64,000 nucleotides of DNA from JBGTSJ01 sp041940305 (GTDB lineage: Bacteria > Planctomycetota > Planctomycetia > Planctomycetales > Planctomycetaceae). Shown piece by piece: positions 52,193 through 59,336 of this stretch (positions are counted from its first letter, which is position 1; every line of letters begins with the position of its first letter). The position numbers were made by a program, and so were the translations under genes. The notes beneath the pieces are model-generated. The model did not search any database and had not been told where the DNA came from. It worked only from the letters and a program-made list of their open reading frames with translations. The stretch is taken from assembly GCA_041940305.1 (NCBI GenBank), contig JBGTSJ010000006.1, positions 1-64,000 on the forward strand, read 5' to 3'.

Positions 52193-52410
52193 GACAGTGC
52201 GAAGAAGAATGAGAGGGCAGCGCAGAACGACGACAACGGCGATGATACCGGGCAGGAACGCCGGCTACCGATCGAGAAGGTTCATTCACTCCCAGTGTCC
52301 CGCGCACGAATTGCTCGGTCAATTCGCCACGTCCTGACAGGCCTGTTGAGATTGACGAACATCTGCGCCCGATTATTTTCAACGCGTTCTGTTCAGAGAA
52401 GCAGAGTTCG

Positions 52411-52427
52411 GCGAAGTCGGACTTCGC
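52411..52427 (+). promoter_or_regulatory. Hairpin in the leader of the SugE-type gene
   Basis: GCGAAGT and ACTTCGC form a perfect 7-bp stem around a CGG loop, 37 bases before the start of the SugE-type exporter gene. Several SugE/Gdx genes are under guanidine riboswitches, but I could not match this leader to the guanidine-I, -II or -III consensus. It could be a terminator remnant or attenuator. Confidence 0.35.
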
Positions 52428-52464
52428 GGCATCATTCAAGGGCGGGTGAATGAGGATGCGGCGT

Positions 52465-52785
52465 ATGGAATGGGTCTACCTCCTGATCGCTGGCGTGCTC
52501 GAAATCGGCTGGGCCGTCGGGCTGAAATACACCGATGGATTTACGCGACTGTGGCCCACAGTGCTGACCGTGGCCCTGATGATCGCGAGCGTGTTCTTCC
52601 TGGCGATCGCGGTCCAGAAGATCCCCTTGGGCACTGGGTACGCCATCTGGACCGGGATCGGAGCGGTTGGCACCGCGGTCCTGGGGATTATCCTGTTCTC
52701 GGAATCGGCGGCGGGGCCGCGGCTGGTCTTCATCGCCATCATCCTGTTGGGCATCGTCGGTCTCAAGATGACCTCGGGGCACTGA
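52465..52785 (+). CDS. sugE: SMR family exporter, SugE/Gdx-type
   Basis: A 106-residue four-span small multidrug resistance protein. It starts MEWVYLLIAGVLEIGWAVGLKYTDGFTRLWPT, with the essential Glu in the first helix (E13) and the GLKYT-GF motif of the SugE/Gdx branch, then YAIWTGIGAVGTAVLGIILFSE. Gdx members export guanidinium or quaternary ammonium ions. ATG 52465 gives the standard start, with GAGG nine bases upstream; upstream ATGs at 52450 and 52456 would add 3-5 residues. A hairpin lies in the leader. Confidence 0.92.
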   Translation: MEWVYLLIAGVLEIGWAVGLKYTDGFTRLWPTVLTVALMIASVFFLAIAVQKIPLGTGYAIWTGIGAVGTAVLGIILFSESAAGPRLVFIAIILLGIVGLKMTSGH

Positions 52786-53033
52786 GCATTCCGCGAACCA
52801 AAGGAAACTCGCTCACACGGGGCAAGGCTCGCTCCACACGGGTCAACGATTGAGCGCCGGCCTCCGGAGGCGATCTGCAGCGGCAGAATCGCTCTTTTCC
52901 CAAACGCCGCCCCTGATTACACTTTCGCACCGATCCGGCGGAAGGGCGTCCGCCGCTGGCTGATGGAGCGTGCGTGCGGCCCCACGGCGATGGGGCCGAC
53001 TCGCCGCTGAACGAGGGGGAAAGGAATCCGCAC

Positions 53034-54236
53034 ATGGGGCAGCATTGCCTGCGCTTCATCCATGCGGCACAGCTTCGGCTGGATGCGCCGCTCACCGGCA
53101 CGGGACCGCTTTCCCGGGAGGCGCGACGACTGGCTGAAGATGCGACGCTGACCGCCTGGCAGCGGCTGGTGGACGCCTTCCTCGAGCAGAGCGCCGATTT
53201 TCTGCTGCTGACCGGTCCCGTCTTCGATCCACCGCCGACCCGTCGCGGGATCAAGGCCTTCGTCCAGGGCTGCACCGCGCTGGCGGAGTACGACATTGAC
53301 CTGTTTGTGACGGATCGATCGATCCGCGGCGTGGATCTGCCGGAGAACGTCCGCTTCGTCGCGGACGATGACGGCGTTGACTGGAACCGGCCGGGGCGGA
53401 GCGCGGCCGAATTGAGAATGCGGGCGGCGATGCCCGGTCAGGAGCCGGCCGACGAGAACGATCACGGCGCCACGCAGAGGGAGCGCCCGATCGGTATCGG
53501 CTGCTGCGTCGAGCCGCTCTCTGCCGAAGCGTTGACGGAATGGACGGCGTCCGATGGAGCAGTGGACTACCTGGCGTCGTCGGCGCCCGATGCGCTGCAA
53601 GCGACCGGCGGTTGCGTGCTGCATGATCCCGGGCCGGTTCAGGGGCTTTCCCGGAGTGAGACGGGCCCGTGGGGCTGCAGCCTGGTGGAAGTGGATGGCG
53701 CGCGGCGGATTGAGATCACGCCGATCGTGTTGGCTCCGATCCGCTGGGAAGCCTGGCCGATCGACGTGGATGCGAACAGCAGCCGTGCGGAACTGGTGGA
53801 GTCGATGCAGATCGCCCTGCTGGATCGGGAACCGGCGGTGGGAGAACAGCTGTGGATCATTGAATGGCAGTTGTCCGGAAGCGGGTCACTGCCGGAGTCG
53901 CTGCTGGATGACGCCGAATTCAGCCGGCTGTGCGCGGATGTCGAATCCGAACTCGGAGGGCGGTCCGGTCCGCAGCGGGTCCATCGGCGCGTGATCATTG
54001 CGTCGGGGGACGGCCGCCATCCGGTGGGCATTGAGTTCGCGGCCGAGTTGCAGCGTTGGAGCTCGCCGGCCTGGCGGCCTCTCCAGGGCCGGCTGATTGA
54101 GCGATTGCAGCAGCGCGGTCTCGACGAAGCCGCCGCCGCGGTGGCGGAGGTGCGGGCCGAGACCGTCCGCGAACTGGCACAGCGTCACACGCGGCAATGG
54201 GGAGCGCGAGAGGCGGAAGGGGGCGTGAACGCATGA
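53034..54236 (+). CDS. SbcD/YhaO-like protein lacking the metal-ligand motifs (pseudo-nuclease)
   Basis: A 400-residue homologue of the exonuclease subunit SbcD/YhaO. The alignable start is FIHAAQLRLDAPLTG (canonical FIHAADLHLDSPLRG): the metal-binding Asp and His become Gln13 and Arg15. The second motif reads LLTGPVFDP instead of LIAGDIFD (D to P62), the GNHD region reads TDRSIRG, and the GHxH region reads ASSAPDA. The landmark PGPVQG...ETGPWGCSLVEVDG near residue 210 is retained. So the fold is likely but nuclease activity is not. The stop overlaps ATG of the SbcC-like ATPase gene. AAGGAA lies seven bases ahead of ATG 53034; other in-frame upstream starts exist. Confidence 0.75.
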   Translation: MGQHCLRFIHAAQLRLDAPLTGTGPLSREARRLAEDATLTAWQRLVDAFLEQSADFLLLTGPVFDPPPTRRGIKAFVQGCTALAEYDIDLFVTDRSIRGVDLPENVRFVADDDGVDWNRPGRSAAELRMRAAMPGQEPADENDHGATQRERPIGIGCCVEPLSAEALTEWTASDGAVDYLASSAPDALQATGGCVLHDPGPVQGLSRSETGPWGCSLVEVDGARRIEITPIVLAPIRWEAWPIDVDANSSRAELVESMQIALLDREPAVGEQLWIIEWQLSGSGSLPESLLDDAEFSRLCADVESELGGRSGPQRVHRRVIIASGDGRHPVGIEFAAELQRWSSPAWRPLQGRLIERLQQRGLDEAAAAVAEVRAETVRELAQRHTRQWGAREAEGGVNA

Positions 54237-57200
54237 AGATTCAGAATCTCCACGTCGAGCAGTGCGGCGGCTGGCGGGATCTCCGGTTGCCGCTGGCGAC
54301 GGACGGCCTCACCGTGCTGTACGGACCGAACGAGGCCGGGAAGTCCACGCTGATGCGGTTCATCCGGGGGGTGCTGTACGGCTTCGATCCGCGCGATGAA
54401 GTGGGACTGGGCGCGCGTCCGGGCCGCAGCTCGTGCGCGGGGGAACTGCGGGTGCAAAGCGGCGGAGAGGAGTACACCGTCCGGCGCGAGTCGGAGTGGA
54501 ACGGCCGCGGGGGACTGCGCGTGACGACGCGGGATGCGGTGCTCGACACCGAGGCCGCCATGGGACGGCTGCGGGCGAACCTGCCGCGCGACGTGTTCGA
54601 GCGGGTGTTCGCCGTCGGACTGCCGGAACTGCAGGAGCTGGCGACGCTCGACGGAGACGAGGTCGCCCGCCACGTCTATGAGCTATCGCTGGGGGACGAA
54701 GGCCGGCGAATTGTGGACGCCTGGAAGCATGCCGCGACGGACCGGCGGGCATTGTGGGACGAGGAATCCGGCCGCGGCGAACTGCAGCGAATCGGTGCGG
54801 AGCTCAGGTCAATCGAATCGCGTCTGGAGGAATGCCGGGCACGCGATGTGCGGATCGATGAGGTCGCGCGGCAGCGGGACCAGCTGATCGAGAGCATCGA
54901 CGACCAGCGGGGGCGGCAGCGGGGCCTGCAGGAACAGCTTCGCGGACATCAGTTCCTGGACCGGATCTGGGGTCCGTGGCGTCGCCATCAGGACCTGCTG
55001 GCTGAACGGGAGGGACTCGACGCGCTCGACTCCTTTCCGGAAGACGGTGTCGACCGGCTGGACGAACTCGATCTGGAGATCGCCGATCTCCGACGACAGC
55101 GTCGACGATTGCGGGCCGAGTCGCGCCGCATCCGGCAGGGGGCCAAAGAGCTGCGACTGAACGATCCGATTCGACGGCATGGTCTCGCCGTCGAGCGGCT
55201 GGCCGAACAGTCCGAACACGTGCAGCGGATCGAAGCGGATCTCCCGCAGCGGCAGACTGAGCTGCAGGCGTCCCGCCGCGCTGTGAATGACGGACTGCAG
55301 GCGTTGGGAAGCGGCTGGAGCGAGAAACGGCTGGAGCGTCTCGATATCAGCCCCGCGGTAACCCGGGAACTCTTCGAACAGGCCCGGCGGTACCGGGGGC
55401 AGCTGGTGCATCGCAGCAGGATGATCAGGCGCTGTCAGCGGTGGTCGTCGGAACTGCAGCGCGACCAGGGGGAGCAGGCATCGATGCTGCGGGCGTACGA
55501 AGGGTCCAGTCCTAAAGAGGCGCGGGACGAGCTGTCCCGGCGTATCGAGGCACTGGAACAACTGCAGTCGCTCAAGCTGCAGGCGGAGGTGCGAGCCCAG
55601 GCCGTGGACGCGCTGCAGGAACAGCTGCGCAGCATCGAGTCGCCGCGCGATCTGCCGCCTTACTACTACACCGTGCTCAGCCTGTTCGGTATCGGCGGAG
55701 CGGCGCTGGTTGTCCTCGGCGGCTACCGGCTGCTCGAGGGACTGGCGACGGGCAGCACATGGCTGGTCGGACTCATCCTGGCGCTCGTGGGCATCTGCTG
55801 CGCTGGACTGACGTGGACGATGAAGCGGCAGTTTGATCCCTCCACGGAATCGACGCGGCCGCTGCGCAACCGGCTCGAGACAGCCGAGAACGAACTGGAG
55901 GACGTCCGGCAGGAACTCGGCCGGTTGTCGCGACAGTTCATTCTCAACCCCAAGCTGCGCGGACCGAAGTCGCCGGGCAAACCTGAGGAGCCGGCGTCGA
56001 TCGAGGAACAACTGCTGGACGCCCGCCGGCAACTGGACCGCCTGGACCATGCATCCCGCGACGAGGCCGCCCTCACTCACCGCCGCCGGCGGATGGGTGA
56101 GCTGCGATCCACGATTCGCGAACTGCAGCGCGGGGTGAGCGAAGCGCGGCGGAACTGGTGCCAGACGCTTGCGCACGTCGGCCTCGACGAATCGCTGCAG
56201 ATCAAGGGTTCGCTAACAGCATGGCAGCGAGCCATGGAGGCGCGTGGGGCCTGGGATGAGTTCAAGGCCGCACAGGAGCAGCTTGCAGCGGACCAGAACC
56301 GGATCGCCCGCTTTCAGCAGGATGTCGCTGCGTTGGCGGCGGAACTGGACGAGCAGCCGGAGGGGCAACAGTCGCCCGGCGTCCAAGTGGCCGACTGGCG
56401 GCGGCGGTGGGAGGAAGCGTGCGCCGCTCGCCAGCAGCGGCGCCGCGCCCGCACGGAACTCCGCGAGCGACGCCGCGAATTCAGGGAACTCGGCCGGACG
56501 CTGCGGCGGATGCGGAAGGATCGGGCGGCGCTGCTGGAGTCCGTGAATGCGGCCGATCGCGCCGAGTTTGTGGCGGCGCATCGGACATACCTCCGGAGCA
56601 TCGAGATCGGCGATGCCCTGGACGACCTGCAGGCCGAGTTGTCGGTGATTGCCGAGTCGGAACCGGAGCTGGCGGTCGTGGAAGAGGACCTGCAGCGGCT
56701 CGATCCGGCTGAGAACAGTGCGGCCATTGCGACTGTGCGCAGCGAACTGGCTGATCTCGAACAGGACCTGCTGCACTCTCACGAGGAACTCGGTCAGGCG
56801 AAGCAGACGCTGGAGACGCTGGAGGCCGATCGGACCGAGATCGAGCTGCGATTCGAGCAGGCCCAGTTGCGGGACCAGTTGCGGGATGCGGCCGAGCGCT
56901 GGTCGGCGGTCGAACTGGCGATCGATCTGCTGGAAACGCAGCGGGCACGCCTGGAACGGGACTGCCAGCCGGAGACGCTGGAGCGTGCGAGCCGGTATCT
57001 GCAGCAGCTCACGCTCTCCCGCTACCAGCGGGTCTGGACGCCCCTCGGCGAGCGCAGACTGGTTGTGGACGATGAGGCGCAGAACTCGCTCCGTGTGGAG
57101 CAACTGAGCAACGGGACGCGCGAGCAGCTGTTCCTGGCGATCCGGCTGGCGATGATCGATCAGTTCCAGGAGCGGGGCGTGGAGCTGCCGGTGGTCCTCG

Positions 57201-57397
57201 ACGACGTGTTCGTCAACTTCGACCAGTTGCGGACGGAGGCGGCGATCGACACGCTGGTCGAGTATGCCCGTTCCGGCCGCCAGGTGCTGATGTTCACCTG
57301 CCACCTGCATCTCGCGCGAATGTGCGAAGACACCGGTGTGCGGACGATTCTGCTGCCCGATGCCTCGCCGGAATCCGCCCGCCGCCGCGTGGGGTAA
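54233..57397 (+). CDS. SbcC/YhaN-like AAA ATPase
   Basis: A 1054-residue SMC-like ATPase. Walker A GPNEAGKST (31-39), a long coiled-coil interior with two predicted membrane spans (about 475-530, TVLSLFGIGGAALVVLGGYRLL and GLILALVGICCAGLTW), ABC signature LSNGTREQLFLAIRLAM (about 957) and Walker B LPVVLDDVFVNFD (about 985-997) are intact. YhaN proteins of this type are Rad50-like partners of a nuclease. Membrane spans suggest a membrane-tethered complex. ATG 54233 overlaps the stop of the SbcD-like gene by four bases. The partner has lost its metal ligands, so the complex may tether or remodel DNA rather than cut it. Confidence 0.9.
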   Translation: MKIQNLHVEQCGGWRDLRLPLATDGLTVLYGPNEAGKSTLMRFIRGVLYGFDPRDEVGLGARPGRSSCAGELRVQSGGEEYTVRRESEWNGRGGLRVTTRDAVLDTEAAMGRLRANLPRDVFERVFAVGLPELQELATLDGDEVARHVYELSLGDEGRRIVDAWKHAATDRRALWDEESGRGELQRIGAELRSIESRLEECRARDVRIDEVARQRDQLIESIDDQRGRQRGLQEQLRGHQFLDRIWGPWRRHQDLLAEREGLDALDSFPEDGVDRLDELDLEIADLRRQRRRLRAESRRIRQGAKELRLNDPIRRHGLAVERLAEQSEHVQRIEADLPQRQTELQASRRAVNDGLQALGSGWSEKRLERLDISPAVTRELFEQARRYRGQLVHRSRMIRRCQRWSSELQRDQGEQASMLRAYEGSSPKEARDELSRRIEALEQLQSLKLQAEVRAQAVDALQEQLRSIESPRDLPPYYYTVLSLFGIGGAALVVLGGYRLLEGLATGSTWLVGLILALVGICCAGLTWTMKRQFDPSTESTRPLRNRLETAENELEDVRQELGRLSRQFILNPKLRGPKSPGKPEEPASIEEQLLDARRQLDRLDHASRDEAALTHRRRRMGELRSTIRELQRGVSEARRNWCQTLAHVGLDESLQIKGSLTAWQRAMEARGAWDEFKAAQEQLAADQNRIARFQQDVAALAAELDEQPEGQQSPGVQVADWRRRWEEACAARQQRRRARTELRERRREFRELGRTLRRMRKDRAALLESVNAADRAEFVAAHRTYLRSIEIGDALDDLQAELSVIAESEPELAVVEEDLQRLDPAENSAAIATVRSELADLEQDLLHSHEELGQAKQTLETLEADRTEIELRFEQAQLRDQLRDAAERWSAVELAIDLLETQRARLERDCQPETLERASRYLQQLTLSRYQRVWTPLGERRLVVDDEAQNSLRVEQLSNGTREQLFLAIRLAMIDQFQERGVELPVVLDDVFVNFDQLRTEAAIDTLVEYARSGRQVLMFTCHLHLARMCEDTGVRTILLPDASPESARRRVG

Positions 57398-57421
57398 CCG
57401 GAACCTCAGTCAAGACCTGTA

Positions 57422-57442
57422 GACGGGGGCTGTGACCCCGTC
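57422..57442 (+). terminator. Hairpin after SbcC-like gene (terminator candidate)
   Basis: GACGGGG and CCCCGTC form a perfect 7-bp stem with a GCTGTGA loop, beginning 25 bases after the stop of the SbcC-like gene. No T tract follows, as is common in GC-rich genomes, so the role is uncertain. Confidence 0.45.
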
Positions 57443-57476
57443 GGAAGCAGCCGGGTTGTCGAGCTTTCACCCGCTC

Positions 57477-57535
57477 GGCCGGCCTCACAGAGGCCGGCTA
57501 CAGAGGCCCGGCCTTACAGAGGCCGGTTACAGAGG
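57477..57535. repeat. Two tandem 29-30 bp repeat units with internal hairpin
   Basis: Two units (57477-57506 and 57506-57535) share GGCC-ACAGAGGCCGG-TACAGAGG. Each contains GGCCTC-ACA-GAGGCC or GGCCTT-ACA-GAGGCC, a 6-bp hairpin with a three-base loop, the second with a G-U pair. They lie in the 312-base gap upstream of the ECF sigma gene. The rest of that gap (57443-57476, 57536-57709) shows nothing recognisable beyond likely promoter space. Confidence 0.6.
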
Positions 57536-57709
57536 TATTGGCGAAACCTTCGGTCTTTCGCGGCAATCGGAGCGCGTCTCGGCGATGATAGGATGCCGGC
57601 TGGAGGGGGACGGGCCGGCCGCTGCGTGGAGGTGGGGCGTTGGTGTCGAATTCTCGACGGCGCTGTCATACGGCCGCCGGGTTGAGGTCACTCATTCTTA
57701 GTTCGACGC

Positions 57710-58279
57710 ATGGATTCGCATTCACCGATCACGCTTGTGGAATCGCATCACGCCGCCGCCTATGGCTGGGCGGTGACGTGCTGTCGCGGCAATCGGACAT
57801 TGGCGGAAGACGTGCTGCAGGCGAGCTACCTGAAAGTGCTGTCGCGGAGTGCGCGGTTCGATGAAGAATCGTCGTTTCGGACGTGGCTGTTCGGCGTGAT
57901 CCGCAACACTGCCAGAGAACATCGACGCCGGGCCGTGATGGATGAGTTGCGGCTGGACCGCATTTTTCGCCGCCGGGTCGATGCATCGTCCGCGGAGGAA
58001 TCGACGGGAGTCGAGGTGGAACTGCGGCATCTGGTGCGGTCGACTTTGAACGCAGTGTCGTCGCGACAGCGGGAAGTTCTGCACCTTGTGTTTTATGAGC
58101 GAATGACTGTCGACGAGGCGGCCGTCGTGATGGGTGTTGCCGCAGGCACCGCCCGCCGGCATTACGAACGCGGCAAACACGCGATGCGGCGACGGCTGGC
58201 CAAGCAACTCGCACTGGAACCGGAGCTGGAACCGGATGGACAAGCGATTCGAAGACGATTGGCTGCAGCACTGCTTTGA
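57710..58279 (+). CDS. ECF-type RNA polymerase sigma factor
   Basis: A 189-residue sigma factor of the extracytoplasmic-function type. Region 2 contains EDVLQASYLKVLSRSARFDEESSFRTWLFGVIRNTAREHRRR and region 4 has LNAVSSRQREVLHLVFYERMTVDEAAVVMGVAAGTARRHYERGKHAMRRRL. The next gene overlaps it by 44 bases and encodes a likely membrane anti-sigma factor. The Spy-like gene follows, so the trio is probably an envelope-stress unit. The exact ECF group cannot be decided. Confidence 0.9.
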   Translation: MDSHSPITLVESHHAAAYGWAVTCCRGNRTLAEDVLQASYLKVLSRSARFDEESSFRTWLFGVIRNTAREHRRRAVMDELRLDRIFRRRVDASSAEESTGVEVELRHLVRSTLNAVSSRQREVLHLVFYERMTVDEAAVVMGVAAGTARRHYERGKHAMRRRLAKQLALEPELEPDGQAIRRRLAAALL

Positions 58280-58634
58280 GCAGCTCCGCGCCGCGGACGA
58301 CCGCGCTCGGCCGCAGGTACGGGCGATCATCGGCGGTCAATCTCAACGTGCTGCGGCACGAGGCGCCCGGCCGCCACGCGTGCCCCGGTGGAGCGCCGCC
58401 TGCGCCGGCTTGCTGACGGCGGTCGCGCTCGGCTGGTGGTGGCTGGGCGCTGCGGCCGACAGCCGCTTGACTCCGGCGCAGGACTCCGTGGAGCTGAGCT
58501 TTGCAGAGCTGGATGCGGCGCTCGGCCATCACGCAGAGTTGATGCAGACTGCGCAATGGTCTCCACCTACGGACACTCTCCTGTGCGAACTGACGATCGG
58601 CCGGAACGAAGACTTGACCAACCTCCTCCCCTGA
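58236..58634 (+). CDS. Probable anti-sigma factor, single membrane span
   Basis: A 132-residue protein that overlaps the sigma gene by 44 bases in a different frame. A short cytoplasmic N-terminus (MDKRFEDDWLQHCFEQLRAADDRARPQVRAIIG) precedes one membrane span (WSAACAGLLTAVALGWWWLGAAA, about 52-74) and a short outer segment. It has no zinc-binding anti-sigma motif (HxxxCxxC). Position and topology suggest it holds the sigma factor at the membrane. Confidence 0.65.
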   Translation: MDKRFEDDWLQHCFEQLRAADDRARPQVRAIIGGQSQRAAARGARPPRVPRWSAACAGLLTAVALGWWWLGAAADSRLTPAQDSVELSFAELDAALGHHAELMQTAQWSPPTDTLLCELTIGRNEDLTNLLP

Positions 58635-58647
58635 CAAGGAATGACAC

Positions 58648-59268
58648 ATGCTGCCCCGAAGTGTGCTGATGCTGCTGGCGATGATCACTCTGGCGGCCGG
58701 GCCGATCGTGGCCCAGGAGAAGCCGCATGACCCGATCGGCGATCGTCTCTTTCCGCCGGATATGGTCCTGCATTTCCAGGACAAGATTGACCTGTCCGAT
58801 GAGCAGCGGGAGGTCATCCAGGGCGCTGTTGAGGAACTGCAGGCGGAGATGAAGGAGCAGCAGGCGGCCATGCAGGCGGCCACCACGGCGGCCGCGGAGG
58901 AGATCGAGCAGGAAACGATCGACGAAGCCGAGGCGCTGGAGCGGTTGAGCCGCGTGCTCGAACTGGAACAGCAGTTGAAGCGGATGCACGTGCGGATGCT
59001 CATTCGAGTGCGGAACGAACTGACGGCCGAGCAGCGTGAGCAGTTGACCGACCTGAAGCCGGCTGCCGACGAGATCAGGGCCGCCCATCACCGGCTGGAA
59101 GAGAAGATTGAGCGTGTGAAGGCCGCCGTGCAGGAGCGGGCCGAAGCCGGCAATCCGCCGACCGAGATTGTGGAGATGATGCAGAAGTTTCCGGAGCTGA
59201 TGAAAGCGGGGAAGGTCCGCGAAGCGGAGATGCTGGTGGACGAGGCGCTCGAACAGCTGGGCGAGTAA
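58648..59268 (+). CDS. Spy/CpxP-like periplasmic protein
   Basis: A 206-residue exported, highly helical protein: signal peptide (MLPRSVLMLLAMITLAAGPIVA), then LSDEQREVIQGAVEELQAEMKEQQAAMQ and LTAEQREQLTDLKPAAD, which match the LTxxQ motif of the Spy/CpxP family. Spy-like proteins are periplasmic chaperones or stress modulators, and sit in envelope-stress regulons. It lies 13 bases after the likely anti-sigma gene. A clear hairpin terminator follows. Confidence 0.82.
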   Translation: MLPRSVLMLLAMITLAAGPIVAQEKPHDPIGDRLFPPDMVLHFQDKIDLSDEQREVIQGAVEELQAEMKEQQAAMQAATTAAAEEIEQETIDEAEALERLSRVLELEQQLKRMHVRMLIRVRNELTAEQREQLTDLKPAADEIRAAHHRLEEKIERVKAAVQERAEAGNPPTEIVEMMQKFPELMKAGKVREAEMLVDEALEQLGE

Positions 59269-59285
59269 TGCCGCTCCGGCGCGAG

Positions 59286-59316
59286 AGCCCGGCTCCTGAA
59301 CAGGGCCGGGCTTTGT
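59286..59316 (+). terminator. Hairpin terminator after the Spy-like gene
   Basis: AGCCCGGC (59286-59293) and GCCGGGCT (59305-59312) form an 8-bp stem with an 11-base loop, followed by TTTGT. It lies 18 bases after the stop of the Spy-like gene and separates it from the convergent RND transporter gene. Confidence 0.7.
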
Positions 59317-59336
59317 CACGCGCGGCGGGCAGTCCG

